Shown in pieces: positions 9,127-17,489 of a stretch of DNA of 64,000 nt. The translations under genes were made by a program, and so were the position numbers. The stretch lies in contig CAKPQH010000001.1 of NCBI GenBank assembly GCA_934178475.1, positions 62,001 to 126,000 of the forward strand, written 5' to 3'. Numbering within the stretch: the stretch's first letter is position 1; every line of letters starts with the position of its first letter. The DNA comes from an uncultured Clostridia bacterium. Lineage in GTDB: Bacteria; Bacillota; Clostridia; TANB77; CAG-508. The notes under the pieces were generated by a model. The model was not told the origin of the DNA. It saw only the letters and a list, made by a program, of their open reading frames with translations, and made no database searches.

Positions 9127-9195
9127 TTATTGCTCTCTCTCTCTCTCTCTCTCTCTTAGAGTGTCAAGAGATACACGTTTTTCTATCTTTTGCAT
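9127..9195 (-). CDS. 22-aa ORF containing an (AG)12 repeat, possible small peptide gene
   Basis: The ORF reads MQKIEKRVSLDTL, then four Arg-Glu pairs from the dinucleotide repeat, then Gln and stop. It has a good ribosome binding site (GAGGTG five bases before ATG) and a near-consensus promoter 20-odd bases upstream, so expression is plausible. Changing the repeat by one unit moves the frame. With 13 units (or 10), the ORF would extend to about 43 aa (ending NKTSLLLE) and stop inside the terminator stem. With 11 units it stops after two more codons. I do not recognise the peptide. It could be a leader peptide or an eroded gene. Confidence 0.4.
   Translation of the reverse strand: MQKIEKRVSLDTLREREREREQ
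9133..9156. repeat. (CT)12 / (AG)12 microsatellite
   Basis: Twelve perfect CT units on the plus strand, inside the small ORF 9127-9195. Such tracts are prone to slipped-strand mispairing. No other dinucleotide tract of this length was noticed in the window. Confidence 0.95.
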
Positions 9196-9221
9196 TTTTT
9201 CACCTCATTTATACATAAATT

Positions 9222-9250
9222 ATTCTATACTTATTAAACTTTTTTGTCAA
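9222..9250 (-). promoter_or_regulatory. Promoter of the AG-repeat ORF
   Basis: TTGACA (9245-9250), 17-base spacer, TAGAAT (9222-9227) on the minus strand; start expected near 9215, 20 bases before the ATG. Confidence 0.75.
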
Positions 9251-9274
9251 TATTTTTATTCAAATTCATTACTA

Positions 9275-9407
9275 TATAAAAACAGCAGGGACTCAATCGC
9301 AAACTTCGATCAACCCCCTACTGTTCTAATTTGATAACCTTTATTCGGGTTATCGTTATTCCCCTACCAAGAGGGAATTTCATATATAAACATTGCATAT
9401 GCAATGT
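9275..9407 (-). ncRNA. Unidentified structured RNA with four hairpins
   Basis: On the minus strand, the sequence downstream of the GH25 gene folds into consecutive helices: a perfect 18-base palindrome (9390-9407), ATTCCC/GGGAAT (9358-9378), GATAACC/GGTTATC (9333-9354), and a long hairpin AACAGTAGGG/CCCTGCTGTT (9281-9325) with inner GATCG/CGATT pairing and a trailing T run, which is a terminator. A TTGACA-17-TAATAT promoter overlaps the end of the GH25 gene. GC content is well above the flanks. I cannot match it to a known family. It could be a small RNA, the 3' UTR of the muramidase mRNA, or a riboswitch-like element. Confidence 0.5.
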
Positions 9408-9413
9408 CTTATT

Positions 9414-9442
9414 ATATTAACATACTCTTTACATTATGTCAA
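9414..9442 (-). promoter_or_regulatory. Putative promoter of the 9275-9407 RNA
   Basis: TTGACA (9437-9442), 17 bases, TAATAT (9414-9419). A better -10 match, TATAAT, is also present but at a 20-base spacing. Confidence 0.45.
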
Positions 9443-9445
9443 ATT

Positions 9446-10468
9446 CTAATCAGAATTTTTATCAATAAATTTCTTAAAGAACTCATTTTTAACTAAATTC
9501 ATATCTACTTTTTCTTTAACCATGTCCTTTATTCCTTTATCTGAAAACTGCCATGCAATAGTTTTATCAGTAAGTTTTTCTTTTAATCCATCTTCTATAT
9601 CCACTTCATCAATCCACTTAGAAGGCAATTCATTACTTTTGACATAATACGCAAGCCAAAAAGAAGTATCCATTTCTGATAGATATTCACTTGCTTTCTT
9701 TGCATTACTATAAACTATTGTTTTAACCCCATTTTCATCTAATCTATTTATTAATTCTTGTACAAGTTCTCCTCTTTTATCCCATATATCATCTGTCCTT
9801 GCCTTCGCTTCAAATTTTTCTATATCTATGGCAAATGGAAGCACATTATTTTCAGTTGCATTCTTTTTTATAAAATCTAAAATCCATTCTTTTTCTTCTT
9901 CAATTTCTTCTAAATTTATTGCTTCATCAATAAAATAAAAACCATATGGTACACCTAAATAGTCACATGCATCAATAAACTTTTGGTATTCGGGATCTTC
10001 ATAAAAAACTCCTTTTTCTCCATATCCTCTTCCACCAGCTCTAATATATGCATAATTTATATCATTAGCAACCAAAAATCTTTCATAATCTTTTGTACTT
10101 TTTATTGTTTCATATTGAATATTAAACTTGGAAACATCTGACATAAGAACATACTCATCAGTATCAAACTTATAATAATCCACATCTTCTGATAGTACAT
10201 ATCCTTTTTTATTTTCATATTTTATTTCATACCAACTTTTATTTTCTTTATCTGTAATTTCTCTTAAAATTGATACATTTTCTCCCGCTTCCAATTCTTC
10301 CTTTACTTTAGTATTTTCTTTAGCTTTTCCATATACCTTTGCTTTTTCATTTACTACTACCGCATTAATAATATTTTCCTCATATTTATCAATTGCATTA
10401 AAAACAATTATCACAAATATAAGTAATATCATTACAATTCCAATTTTTAATATATCTTTCTTCTCCAT
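9446..10468 (-). CDS. Membrane-anchored GH25 muramidase (lysozyme) with SH3-like domain
   Basis: 340 aa. Cuts the MurNAc-GlcNAc bond of peptidoglycan. One N-terminal membrane helix (7-25), then an SH3b-like domain (about 35-100, AVVVNEKAKVYGKAKENTK...KKGYVLSEDV), then a GH25 barrel: DVSKFNIQYE, YAYIRAGGRGYG, YGFYFIDEAI, the catalytic pair in LPFAIDIEKFE (Asp-x-Glu), and near the end AWQFSDKG and DMNLVKNEF. The family normally has this Asp-Glu pair and the AWQ-D-N end motif. No partner genes nearby. The ribosome binding site is weak. Its 3' end overlaps the putative promoter of the following structured RNA. Confidence 0.88.
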   Translation of the reverse strand: MEKKDILKIGIVMILLIFVIIVFNAIDKYEENIINAVVVNEKAKVYGKAKENTKVKEELEAGENVSILREITDKENKSWYEIKYENKKGYVLSEDVDYYKFDTDEYVLMSDVSKFNIQYETIKSTKDYERFLVANDINYAYIRAGGRGYGEKGVFYEDPEYQKFIDACDYLGVPYGFYFIDEAINLEEIEEEKEWILDFIKKNATENNVLPFAIDIEKFEAKARTDDIWDKRGELVQELINRLDENGVKTIVYSNAKKASEYLSEMDTSFWLAYYVKSNELPSKWIDEVDIEDGLKEKLTDKTIAWQFSDKGIKDMVKEKVDMNLVKNEFFKKFIDKNSD

Positions 10469-10490
10469 GTTAAGCTCTACAATCCTTTCA

Positions 10491-10540
10491 AAATAAAAAT
10501 ATTACCATATTTTACTCCCTATATAAAACATGGTAATATT
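10491..10540 (-). terminator. Strong terminator after the Spo0E-like gene
   Basis: AATATTACCAT/ATGGTAATATT stem with inner TTTTA/TAAAA pairs (10498-10540), followed on the minus strand by TTTTATTTT. It sits between the Spo0E-like gene and the GH25 gene. Confidence 0.8.
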
Positions 10541-10554
10541 TCATAAATACTTAT

Positions 10555-10689
10555 TTAATTATTTCTATAATATTGTGCAATTAGTTCATCTAATTCTATA
10601 CTTATCTTGTAAATAACATCATAATCTTCTCCATGTAATATACTATCATTTAATTTATTCCTTAAAACACAAATTTCGTCATTTAGCAT
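10555..10689 (-). CDS. Spo0E-like aspartyl-phosphate phosphatase
   Basis: 44 aa, easily missed because of its size. It reads MLNDEICVLRNKLNDSILHG, then a second helix containing KISIELDELIAQYYRNN. The family is a two-helix hairpin with the signature S-Q-E-L-D in helix 2; here the motif is SIELDELI, with Ile in place of Gln. Spo0E-type proteins dephosphorylate Spo0A~P and so delay sporulation. The start has a perfect AGGAG site six to ten bases upstream. It is followed by its own terminator. The loss of the motif Gln means activity is uncertain. Confidence 0.75.
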   Translation of the reverse strand: MLNDEICVLRNKLNDSILHGEDYDVIYKISIELDELIAQYYRNN

Positions 10690-10863
10690 TTTAATCTCTC
10701 CTCCAAGTCTATACCTTTTTTGATAAATAATATCTTTTTTCTATCACATTTGTTATTAAATTATCACATATTATTTAATTCGTCAAGTATTTTTAAAGTT
10801 TTTATAAATAATTCGTATGCCTTTATTTTACTAACTTTTACGGCATTCTACAGTAATCGACAA

Positions 10864-12138
10864 TTAGTCACTTTTAACTACAGAAAGAATCATTTTTTCA
10901 TCTAAAAAATTTTCTGCCAAAATATGACTTGTATAATCTTTTGTTACATTTGGTATTTCTTCTATATAGTCAAAACTATTAATTCCTTTCATAAAATCAG
11001 ATAAAAACATTCTTGCAATATCACCAACGTCATTATATTCTTTTACATATTCACCATAAATCATTTTCTTTATTCTTTCAAAATCTTCGTCATTTATACC
11101 TTCTTTTTTCATCTTTTGAACTTCATTTTTAAACATATCGTACACTTTATTTACATCAGTTGCACCACCTGTTAATAAAATATGTGCATAATCATCTGTA
11201 AACTCATATTCTATACTAGGCATTCCAAATATAATTCCATTTTTATATAATTCTTTATAAAAATTAGAACTTTCCCCTACTAATAAATTAAGTAGAATTT
11301 CAATAGCAATATGATTCTTTACCTTTTCCTTAATTCCGACTGGTTTACACTTAATTCCTATTGCATACAAAGGTTGACTAACATTCATTTTTTCTTCTAC
11401 ATAACCTTTAACAATTGTATCTTCTTCTGTTTCATAAATTCTTTTTATTTCACCTTGGTCTTTATTTTCTATTAATCTATTTTTTATTTCTTGTAGCAAA
11501 TCTTCTGGTATAAAGTCCCCACAAACAACCATACACATATTAGATGGATTATAAAAAGTTTTATAGCATTTATATAAAATGTCTTTATCTATATGACTTA
11601 TAGTTTCTATTGTTCCTGTTATATCTAATTTCACAGGATTTGAATGATACATAGCTTCTAAAGCATTTAGATACACTTTCCATTCTGGGTAATCATCATA
11701 CATCATTATTTCTTGTCCAATAATACCTTTTTCCTTTTCCACATTTTCATCTGTAAAGAACGGATGTTGAACATAATCCATAAATTCATCCAAAGCTTCA
11801 TAAAAATTATCTGTACATTCATATAAATATGCTGTATGATTATTGGTCGTATAGGCATTTGCATTAACTCCAATTGCAGTTAATACATCTAAACTATTTT
11901 TACCATTTTCTTGTTCAAACATTTTATGTTCTAAAAAATGTGCAACTCCTTTTGGAACTTCAGTAACATTTTCTTCTCCTGGAACAATAAATTTACTATC
12001 ATTAGATCCATAATGTGTTCCCCATATAATATATTTTTTCTTTATTCCTTTTTTAGGAATTATCATTACAGTCAATCCATTAGATAACTTTTCACTATAT
12101 ACCTTTTCCTTAATTTTTAAATTTTCAATTATTTGCAT
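10864..12138 (-). CDS. M16 family zinc peptidase, catalytic YmfH-type
   Basis: 424 aa. Inverzincin peptidase with the HxxEH motif (GVAHFLEHKMFE, near residue 70) and a downstream glutamate region (GIIGQEIMMYDDYPEW). The second half is the usual C-terminal M16 domain (ANAYTTNNHTAYLYE near 120; later NPSNMCMVVCGDF). The upstream gene overlaps by 14 bases and encodes the non-catalytic partner, as for YmfF/YmfH of Bacillus. Two ATGs are adjacent; the second (ending 12138) is six bases from AAGGAGG and is preferred. Such pairs are implicated in small-peptide processing; the substrate here is unknown. Confidence 0.88.
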   Translation of the reverse strand: MQIIENLKIKEKVYSEKLSNGLTVMIIPKKGIKKKYIIWGTHYGSNDSKFIVPGEENVTEVPKGVAHFLEHKMFEQENGKNSLDVLTAIGVNANAYTTNNHTAYLYECTDNFYEALDEFMDYVQHPFFTDENVEKEKGIIGQEIMMYDDYPEWKVYLNALEAMYHSNPVKLDITGTIETISHIDKDILYKCYKTFYNPSNMCMVVCGDFIPEDLLQEIKNRLIENKDQGEIKRIYETEEDTIVKGYVEEKMNVSQPLYAIGIKCKPVGIKEKVKNHIAIEILLNLLVGESSNFYKELYKNGIIFGMPSIEYEFTDDYAHILLTGGATDVNKVYDMFKNEVQKMKKEGINDEDFERIKKMIYGEYVKEYNDVGDIARMFLSDFMKGINSFDYIEEIPNVTKDYTSHILAENFLDEKMILSVVKSD

Positions 12139-13435
12139 CATTTTCCTCCTTATTTCTTAAGAAATAAATCGTATTTATATTAATTTTTTTTGCAATATTT
12201 ATTATTTGCTCTCTATTTACATTAGAAATTCTTTCCATATAATCTTTAAGTTCTACATTTGTTCCCAATATTTCTTGTCCTAAGAAATATGTGATTTCTG
12301 TGTCTTGTTCATCATCTATTGAATCAATTGCTGATATTATTACTTTTTTACTATTTTCAATATCTTCATCTGTAAAAATTCCATTTCTCATATCTTCTAT
12401 TTGTTCTCTTATGATCTTAAGAGCTTTTTCATAATTTGGTATTTCAATTCCTGCTACTATAAAAATGTTACTTTTATAACGAACATAACTTGAACTTGCT
12501 GTATATGCTAAGCTCGCCTTTTCTCTTACATTTTGGAACATTTTAGAACTTGCATTTCCACCAAGTATTCCATTATACACCATAATTTGATACATTATAT
12601 TTTCATCTTTTAAATCTTCTTCACTAAATATAATATCTGTACCTATAACAATTTTTCCTTGTGTCACATCCATTTGTTCAACAATATTCTTTTCCTTTTT
12701 TTCCTCTTTTAGTTCTATTTTATTAATGATATATTTGGCATTTCTTTCAGAAAGTTTCTTTATATTTTCATTGTTTAAAATAATGTCTTTGACATCTACA
12801 TTTTCTATTTTTCCTGACACAAATATATCTATCTTACATTCACTCAAAAGCTTTTTATAATATTCATACAAATTACTTGCATTTATTTTATCTAAATCTT
12901 CAACATATCCAAATCTATATAATCCAGCTGGCATACCTTTATACATTTCTTCAGTACAACGTTGTCTTGCATACAAAGCTTTATTATCTATCTTTCCATT
13001 TATACGTTGTCTAATATTCTCTTTTTCCTGATTTAAATATTCCTCTTTAAACTTTTCTTCATCCAACAATGGATTAAATACTATATCAGTTAAAATATTT
13101 ATACCTTGTTTCAACATATTGTCATCATTTTGTGGAATAAACTCATCATTTATAGTCTCTAAATAGAATTTCAAGATATGATTATCTCCAGTTTTGTCAA
13201 TACCTGTATCAAAACTTGCCCCATACATCTCTTCCATTTTTTTACTTATTTCTTCTTGTGTAGGAATATTTTTACTTCCTCTACGAAGAATTGCAGATAA
13301 AAGTGCATCGTAAGTAACATATTTTCTCGTAATAGGCGTAGTTAGAAATATAGCCATTAAATTTGTCTTAAATTTATCTGTATCTATTAAATGTAAAGTT
13401 ATACCATTTTTTATATCTTCTTTATTATATTTCAT
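12125..13435 (-). CDS. M16 family peptidase-like protein, YmfF-type, without zinc motif
   Basis: 436 aa. M16 fold throughout (ALLSAILRRGSKNIPTQEEI at 47-66, LLDEEKFKEEYLNQEKENIR, GKIVIGTDIIFSEEDL, ILGGNASSKMFQNVREKASL), but at the place where HxxEH is expected there is LRRGSKN, so it should not bind zinc. In two-gene M16 systems this subunit supplies the Arg/Tyr substrate-binding half (here KASLAYTASSSYVRY). It is followed by the catalytic subunit with a 14-base overlap, implying coupled translation and a heterodimer. AAGGAG is seven bases before ATG. Confidence 0.85.
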   Translation of the reverse strand: MKYNKEDIKNGITLHLIDTDKFKTNLMAIFLTTPITRKYVTYDALLSAILRRGSKNIPTQEEISKKMEEMYGASFDTGIDKTGDNHILKFYLETINDEFIPQNDDNMLKQGINILTDIVFNPLLDEEKFKEEYLNQEKENIRQRINGKIDNKALYARQRCTEEMYKGMPAGLYRFGYVEDLDKINASNLYEYYKKLLSECKIDIFVSGKIENVDVKDIILNNENIKKLSERNAKYIINKIELKEEKKEKNIVEQMDVTQGKIVIGTDIIFSEEDLKDENIMYQIMVYNGILGGNASSKMFQNVREKASLAYTASSSYVRYKSNIFIVAGIEIPNYEKALKIIREQIEDMRNGIFTDEDIENSKKVIISAIDSIDDEQDTEITYFLGQEILGTNVELKDYMERISNVNREQIINIAKKININTIYFLRNKEENDANN

Positions 13436-13545
13436 TGTAAGTCTCCTTTCTTTATTTCTATAGTATACTACAAAATTAATTTATTATGCAATACAAGGTT
13501 TATCATAAGACAAATTATTTTTTCATTATTTTAACAAAAAATACT

Positions 13546-13575
13546 AAAGCGAGAAGAATAATTTCTCCTCGCTTT
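13546..13575 (-). terminator. Terminator of rpsU
   Basis: AAAGCGAG-AGAA / TTCT-CTCGCTTT stem with a T-rich tail on the minus strand. Confidence 0.8.
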
Positions 13576-13596
13576 TATGTATTTTAAATTTTTTAA

Positions 13597-13767
13597 TTAA
13601 AATTTTCTTTTTCTAGCTGCCTCTGATTTTTTCTTTCTCTTAACACTAGGTTTTTCATAATGCTCTCTCTTACGTACTTCTTGAAGTACTCCGTTTCTTG
13701 CACATTGTCTTTTAAACCTTTTTAAGGCATCTTCTATATTTCCATTATTAACTTTAATTTCTGACAT
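13597..13767 (-). CDS. rpsU: 30S ribosomal protein S21
   Basis: 56 aa, a very basic small-subunit protein needed for initiation. It reads MSEIKVNNGNIEDALKRFKR, then QCARNGVLQEVRKREHYEKP and a lysine/arginine-rich tail ending AARKRKF. This is the standard S21 pattern and length. A run of G residues (AGGGGGG) eight bases before ATG serves as ribosome binding site. It has its own promoter and terminator, so it is monocistronic here, instead of preceding dnaG as in many bacteria. Confidence 0.96.
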   Translation of the reverse strand: MSEIKVNNGNIEDALKRFKRQCARNGVLQEVRKREHYEKPSVKRKKKSEAARKRKF

Positions 13768-13855
13768 TAATTATTCCCCCCTTCCGGTCATACACAAATG
13801 TATGTGGGATTATTTCAATAAGGAATTTTCTTCCTCTACCCGATATACAAATTAT

Positions 13856-13885
13856 ATTATACCTTATATTTATATGGGTTGTCAA
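13856..13885 (-). promoter_or_regulatory. Promoter of rpsU
   Basis: TTGACA (13880-13885), 18 bases, TATAAT (13856-13861). The roughly 80-base leader contains two small hairpins (CATACA/TGTATG and AGGAA/TTCCT). Confidence 0.75.
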
Positions 13886-13924
13886 TAGTTATTAACGTTT
13901 TTTGATAATTTCATTACATAAAAA

Positions 13925-13963
13925 TAAAGAGACCTAATGGTCTCCTTATATGAATTCATATAA
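13925..13963 (-). terminator. Terminator of hup with adjacent palindrome
   Basis: GAGACC-TAAT-GGTCTC hairpin (13929-13944) followed on the minus strand by TTTATTTTT. A perfect 18-base palindrome TTATATGAATTCATATAA precedes it at 13946-13963. Confidence 0.75.
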
Positions 13964-13983
13964 CAATTTATACAAATTTTAAA

Positions 13984-14259
13984 TTATTTATTAACTTCTT
14001 CTTTTAGAGCTTTACCAGCTTTGAATACTGGAGCTTTAGAAGCAGGTATTTTTATTTCTTCCTTAGTTTGAGGATTTCTACCTTTTCTAGCTGCTCTTTT
14101 TCTAACTTCAAAAGAACCAAATCCTACTAATTGGATTTTTTCACCTTTCTTTAATGCTTCTTTAACAACATCGATAAAAGCATTAACATTTGCTTCAGCA
14201 GATTTTTTTGTATCTCCTGTTTTTGCAGCTACTTCTGCTACTAATTCAGCCTTGTTCAT
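13984..14259 (-). CDS. hup: DNA-binding protein HU
   Basis: 91 aa nucleoid protein. It has the N-terminal helices MNKAELVAEVAAKTGDTKKS, the core IQLVGFGSFEVRKRAARKGR, and the beta-arm tip NPQTKEEIKIPASKAPVFKA with the Pro that intercalates DNA. Length is exactly that of HU. GGAGGT lies six bases before ATG. It is monocistronic, with a terminator downstream. Confidence 0.97.
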   Translation of the reverse strand: MNKAELVAEVAAKTGDTKKSAEANVNAFIDVVKEALKKGEKIQLVGFGSFEVRKRAARKGRNPQTKEEIKIPASKAPVFKAGKALKEEVNK

Positions 14260-14387
14260 TTACATTACCTCCTATAAGATTTATGTTTTATGTAGTTTAC
14301 ATTAATGCTTATTTTTGCACTTATGCCCTACTATTTAGAATTATTCGCCAATCTTCGATAAAATCCCTCTTTTTTTTGATTTTTTTT

Positions 14388-15947
14388 TTATTTTTTAAAA
14401 ATCATTATGTTTTTAGGCATGATTTTAAAAACAAATAATCCTACTAAATATATTAGCAAAGCAACTAATATTGATAGTATTGTAGCCACTTTCAAGGAAA
14501 TTATACTTATTAAATTATAATAAACCATCTTTGATATTATTATCATAATAAAAGTTAAAATAATTATTTTGAAAATCTCTACTTTTATATTTAAATTCAA
14601 TCTAATACTCTTTTTTAATTCATAATAATCTATTATGCATACAACAATATTGCATAATAAATTTCCAATAACAGCTCCTTGTATTCCTAGATACTTTAAT
14701 AAAACTATATTACATATAAATTTTACAATCATTCCCACTGTAAATGATATCATAGGTACCTTTTCTTTTCCTATTCCCTGTAAAATTCCATTAAATGTCT
14801 GAACTATTAAACTAAATAGTATAGTAAAACTACTCAGCTTAAGTAATTCCACTCCACTTGAAGCATTTGGAAATAGCAAATTTAAAACTTGCTCCGAATA
14901 AAAAAACATTCCAAATGTAGTTGGCATTCCAATTACTATTGAAATCAAAATAAAAAAAACAGACTTTTCTTGTACTTGTTTTGAATTTCCTTTAACATTA
15001 GCTTTAGCTATTTCTGGAACCAATGCTGTTATAAATGGAATATTTAAAGACAACGGCAATAAAGTTAAAATATCCACTTTCCCACTTAATATTCCATATT
15101 GTATCTTTGCCTGTTCTTCTGTAACAATATTCTTTAAAACTCTTACAATTGTGAAAGAATCTATATTTTTATTAAATGAAGACATTAAAGAACTAAGCGA
15201 AATTGGTATGGCTACATTTAATATATTTTTAAAATTATCCTTTATCCTTACCTTATTAACTCCTACTGATGTTTTTAGCATATTTTTTATCACCTTCATT
15301 TTTGAAAGATAACATATATATACATATATAAAACTAAATATAGTAGCTATTGTTGTTGCTAAATTTGCAACAGAAGCCTTTATAACAACATCGTTATAAA
15401 TAATCCTTGAAATAATTTCTACAAATCCTATCGTAAAAACTGTTTTTAAAATTTGTTCTATTGTCTGTGATTTTGCTGTAATACTTAAATCTCTCATTCC
15501 ATTAAAATATCCCCTAAAAACTGATGTAATAGAAACAAAAAATATTGATGGAGCTAAAAACATAAGTGAATATTTAGCTTCTGGAATTTGTATTAAAGAG
15601 TTAGATATATATTCAGCACCATAAAACAGTAAGATACAACCTAACATTCCTAAAAATGCAAATGTAAAAAAAGAGACCTTAAATATTCTATGTGCACCTT
15701 TTGCATCACCTATAGCTAATTTTTCTGAAATTAGTTTTGATAAAGCATTAGGCACTCCTGTTGAAGAAAGTGTAAGTAATAAAGCATATATTTGAAATCC
15801 ACTGCTATATATAGCATTCCCAACATCTCCGAATCCATCTTTATTTGTTAAATATAATTTATATGCTAAACCTATTATCTTAACAAATATTTGCGAAATC
15901 AATAATGCAAATATTCCTTTTAAAATACTATTATTTTTTTTATTCAT
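14388..15947 (-). CDS. SpoVB/MOP-family lipid-linked oligosaccharide flippase
   Basis: 519 aa, about 14 membrane helices. The N-terminus (ILKGIFALLISQIFVKIIGL, then YSSGFQIYALLLTLSSTGVP, NALSKLISEKLAIGD) is characteristic of the polysaccharide-transport/SpoVB branch of the MOP superfamily, which also contains MurJ. Such proteins flip lipid-linked envelope precursors. SpoVB acts in spore cortex formation, but many Clostridia have several paralogues, so sporulation use is not proven. It is divergent from rplM across a 190-base spacer. Its 3' end abuts a T/A homopolymer tract without a clear hairpin. Confidence 0.85.
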   Translation of the reverse strand: MNKKNNSILKGIFALLISQIFVKIIGLAYKLYLTNKDGFGDVGNAIYSSGFQIYALLLTLSSTGVPNALSKLISEKLAIGDAKGAHRIFKVSFFTFAFLGMLGCILLFYGAEYISNSLIQIPEAKYSLMFLAPSIFFVSITSVFRGYFNGMRDLSITAKSQTIEQILKTVFTIGFVEIISRIIYNDVVIKASVANLATTIATIFSFIYVYICYLSKMKVIKNMLKTSVGVNKVRIKDNFKNILNVAIPISLSSLMSSFNKNIDSFTIVRVLKNIVTEEQAKIQYGILSGKVDILTLLPLSLNIPFITALVPEIAKANVKGNSKQVQEKSVFFILISIVIGMPTTFGMFFYSEQVLNLLFPNASSGVELLKLSSFTILFSLIVQTFNGILQGIGKEKVPMISFTVGMIVKFICNIVLLKYLGIQGAVIGNLLCNIVVCIIDYYELKKSIRLNLNIKVEIFKIIILTFIMIIISKMVYYNLISIISLKVATILSILVALLIYLVGLFVFKIMPKNIMIFKK

Positions 15948-16001
15948 AAAATCCTTTCTTATATCATATAATATTATGTTTACATTTTTTCTTTAAACCC
16001 C

Positions 16002-16030
16002 TTGACAAATTTGCTTTTTTGTTATAAAAT
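16002..16030 (+). promoter_or_regulatory. Promoter of rplM-rpsI
   Basis: TTGACA (16002-16007), 17 bases, TAAAAT (16025-16030). It leaves a leader of about 105 bases before rplM (containing ACTTCTCCCCGGTAG), where an L13-type autoregulatory leader would be expected. I could not resolve a structure by eye. Confidence 0.75.
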
Positions 16031-16140
16031 TATTCAGTATTATAAAAAATATGTATTAAATATAGAACTTCTCCCCGGTAGTTTTATAATTTAATTATCA
16101 TATATATTAAATTTAATAAAATAGGAGGGTATATTTTACC

Positions 16141-16575
16141 ATGAACAATACTACATACAGTGTTAAAAAAAGTGAAATAGAAAGAAAATGGTATATAATT
16201 GATGCAGCAAATAAACCTTTAGGTAGAGTTGCTACTGAAGCAGCTAGATTACTTGCTGGAAAACACAAACCAATTTATACTACAAATTTAGATACAGGTG
16301 ATCATGTTATCGTAATCAATTGTAAAGATGTAAAATTAACAGGAAACAAAGCTGAACAAAAAATGTATAGACATCATTCTGGATACATCGGTGGAATGAA
16401 AGAAGTTAAAGCGGGAGATATGTTAGCAAACAATCCTGAAAAAGCTATGACTTTAGCTATAAAAGGAATGTTACCTCATAACTCTTTAGGAGCTCAAATG
16501 TTAAGAAAACTAAGAGTTTATGCCGGAAGCGAACATGAAAATCAAGCTCAAAAACCAGAAATATGGAATTTTTAA
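16141..16575 (+). CDS. rplM: 50S ribosomal protein L13
   Basis: 144 aa. Standard L13: KKSEIERKWYIIDAANKPLG, RVATEAARLLAGKHKPIYT, DVKLTGNKAEQKMYRHHSG, and GMLPHNSLGAQMLRKLRVYAG. It is the first gene of the rplM-rpsI pair with 21 bases between the genes. Ribosome binding site GGAGGG upstream of ATG. Confidence 0.98.
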   Translation: MNNTTYSVKKSEIERKWYIIDAANKPLGRVATEAARLLAGKHKPIYTTNLDTGDHVIVINCKDVKLTGNKAEQKMYRHHSGYIGGMKEVKAGDMLANNPEKAMTLAIKGMLPHNSLGAQMLRKLRVYAGSEHENQAQKPEIWNF

Positions 16576-16596
16576 TTAATAAGGGAGGAAATATAA

Positions 16597-16998
16597 ATGC
16601 CTAAAGCAGAAAAAATATATTATTATGGTACAGGTAGAAGAAAAAATGCTATTGCTAGAGTTAGATTAACAGAAGGAACTGGAAAAATAACTATAAATGG
16701 TAAAGACATTGATGAATATTTTGGAATGGAAACATTAAAAGTTATCGTAAGACAACCTTTAACAGTTACTAACACATTAGCTAAATATGATGTTATAGCA
16801 AAAGTTGTTGGTGGAGGTTTCACAGGTCAAGCTGGAGCTATCCGTCATGGTATTGCTAGAGCTTTAAATGAAGCAAATAGTGAATTTAGACCTGCTTTAA
16901 AATCAAACGGTTTCTTAACAAGAGATCCTCGTATGAAAGAAAGAAAGAAATATGGTCTTAAAAAAGCTAGAAAAGCTCCACAATTCTCAAAGAGATAA
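16597..16998 (+). CDS. rpsI: 30S ribosomal protein S9
   Basis: 133 aa. Begins MPKAEKIYYYGTGRRKNAIA and ends with the conserved GLKKARKAPQFSKR tail that reaches the P-site tRNA. The family terminus is usually QFSKR, as here. Second gene of the rplM operon; AGGGAGG lies before the ATG. A terminator follows. Confidence 0.98.
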   Translation: MPKAEKIYYYGTGRRKNAIARVRLTEGTGKITINGKDIDEYFGMETLKVIVRQPLTVTNTLAKYDVIAKVVGGGFTGQAGAIRHGIARALNEANSEFRPALKSNGFLTRDPRMKERKKYGLKKARKAPQFSKR

Positions 16999-17022
16999 GA
17001 TGCTTTTTATACAAAATTATTC

Positions 17023-17056
17023 AACCTCAGAAGTTTCAAACTTCCGAGGTTTTTTG
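17023..17056 (+). terminator. Terminator of rplM-rpsI
   Basis: AACCTC-GAAGTTT / AAACTTC-GAGGTT stem followed by TTTTTTG. Confidence 0.9.
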
Positions 17057-17165
17057 TTTTTATTTTTTAATCCGTCATATACTAGTAATACACAAACTTA
17101 TATTTTAATATACTATAACTTTTTTATTTCTAAATACCGTAAATTGTAATTTGTGTTTATAGTTA

Positions 17166-17474
17166 TTACAATAAATTTATCCAGTTCCTTCTTCCATACA
17201 TAATCCTTACTATTTGTATGCTATAACTTTTTACTCTATAAAATACAATATAATTATCAACAATCAATTTTCTTATTTCTAATTTTTTTATTATATCATC
17301 ATCTATAATAGAATATATATCAGGATTATTAGTTAAATTGTTTATTTCTTTTCGTATTTTAGAAATTAAATTTTGTGCTATTTCTGGTTCCTGTAGATTA
17401 TACTTAATATATCGTTTTATTTCTATTAAATCTTGTTTAGATTCTCTAGAATATTCTATACTATATTTTTTCAC
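17166..17474 (-). CDS. RelE/ParE-family toxin
   Basis: 102 aa. The sequence SIEYSRESKQDLIEIKRYIK near the N-terminus, then IDDDIIKKLEIRKLIVDNYI and VFYRVKSYSIQIVRIMYGRR, is the ParE/RelE fold pattern: helix hairpin then four-strand sheet with a basic C-terminus. Such toxins either cleave mRNA on the ribosome or poison gyrase; the sequence alone does not decide. The start is a GTG with AAGGA six bases upstream. It lies 15 bases downstream of the antitoxin, the usual order. Confidence 0.87.
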   Translation of the reverse strand: MKKYSIEYSRESKQDLIEIKRYIKYNLQEPEIAQNLISKIRKEINNLTNNPDIYSIIDDDIIKKLEIRKLIVDNYIVFYRVKSYSIQIVRIMYGRRNWINLL

Positions 17475-17489
17475 AAATAGTCCTTCTTT

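Noticed and set aside
10820..10863. Terminator after the M16 peptidase pair
   Set aside because: Only short, broken complementarity (AAAAGT/ACTTTT) and no clean hairpin with a T run.
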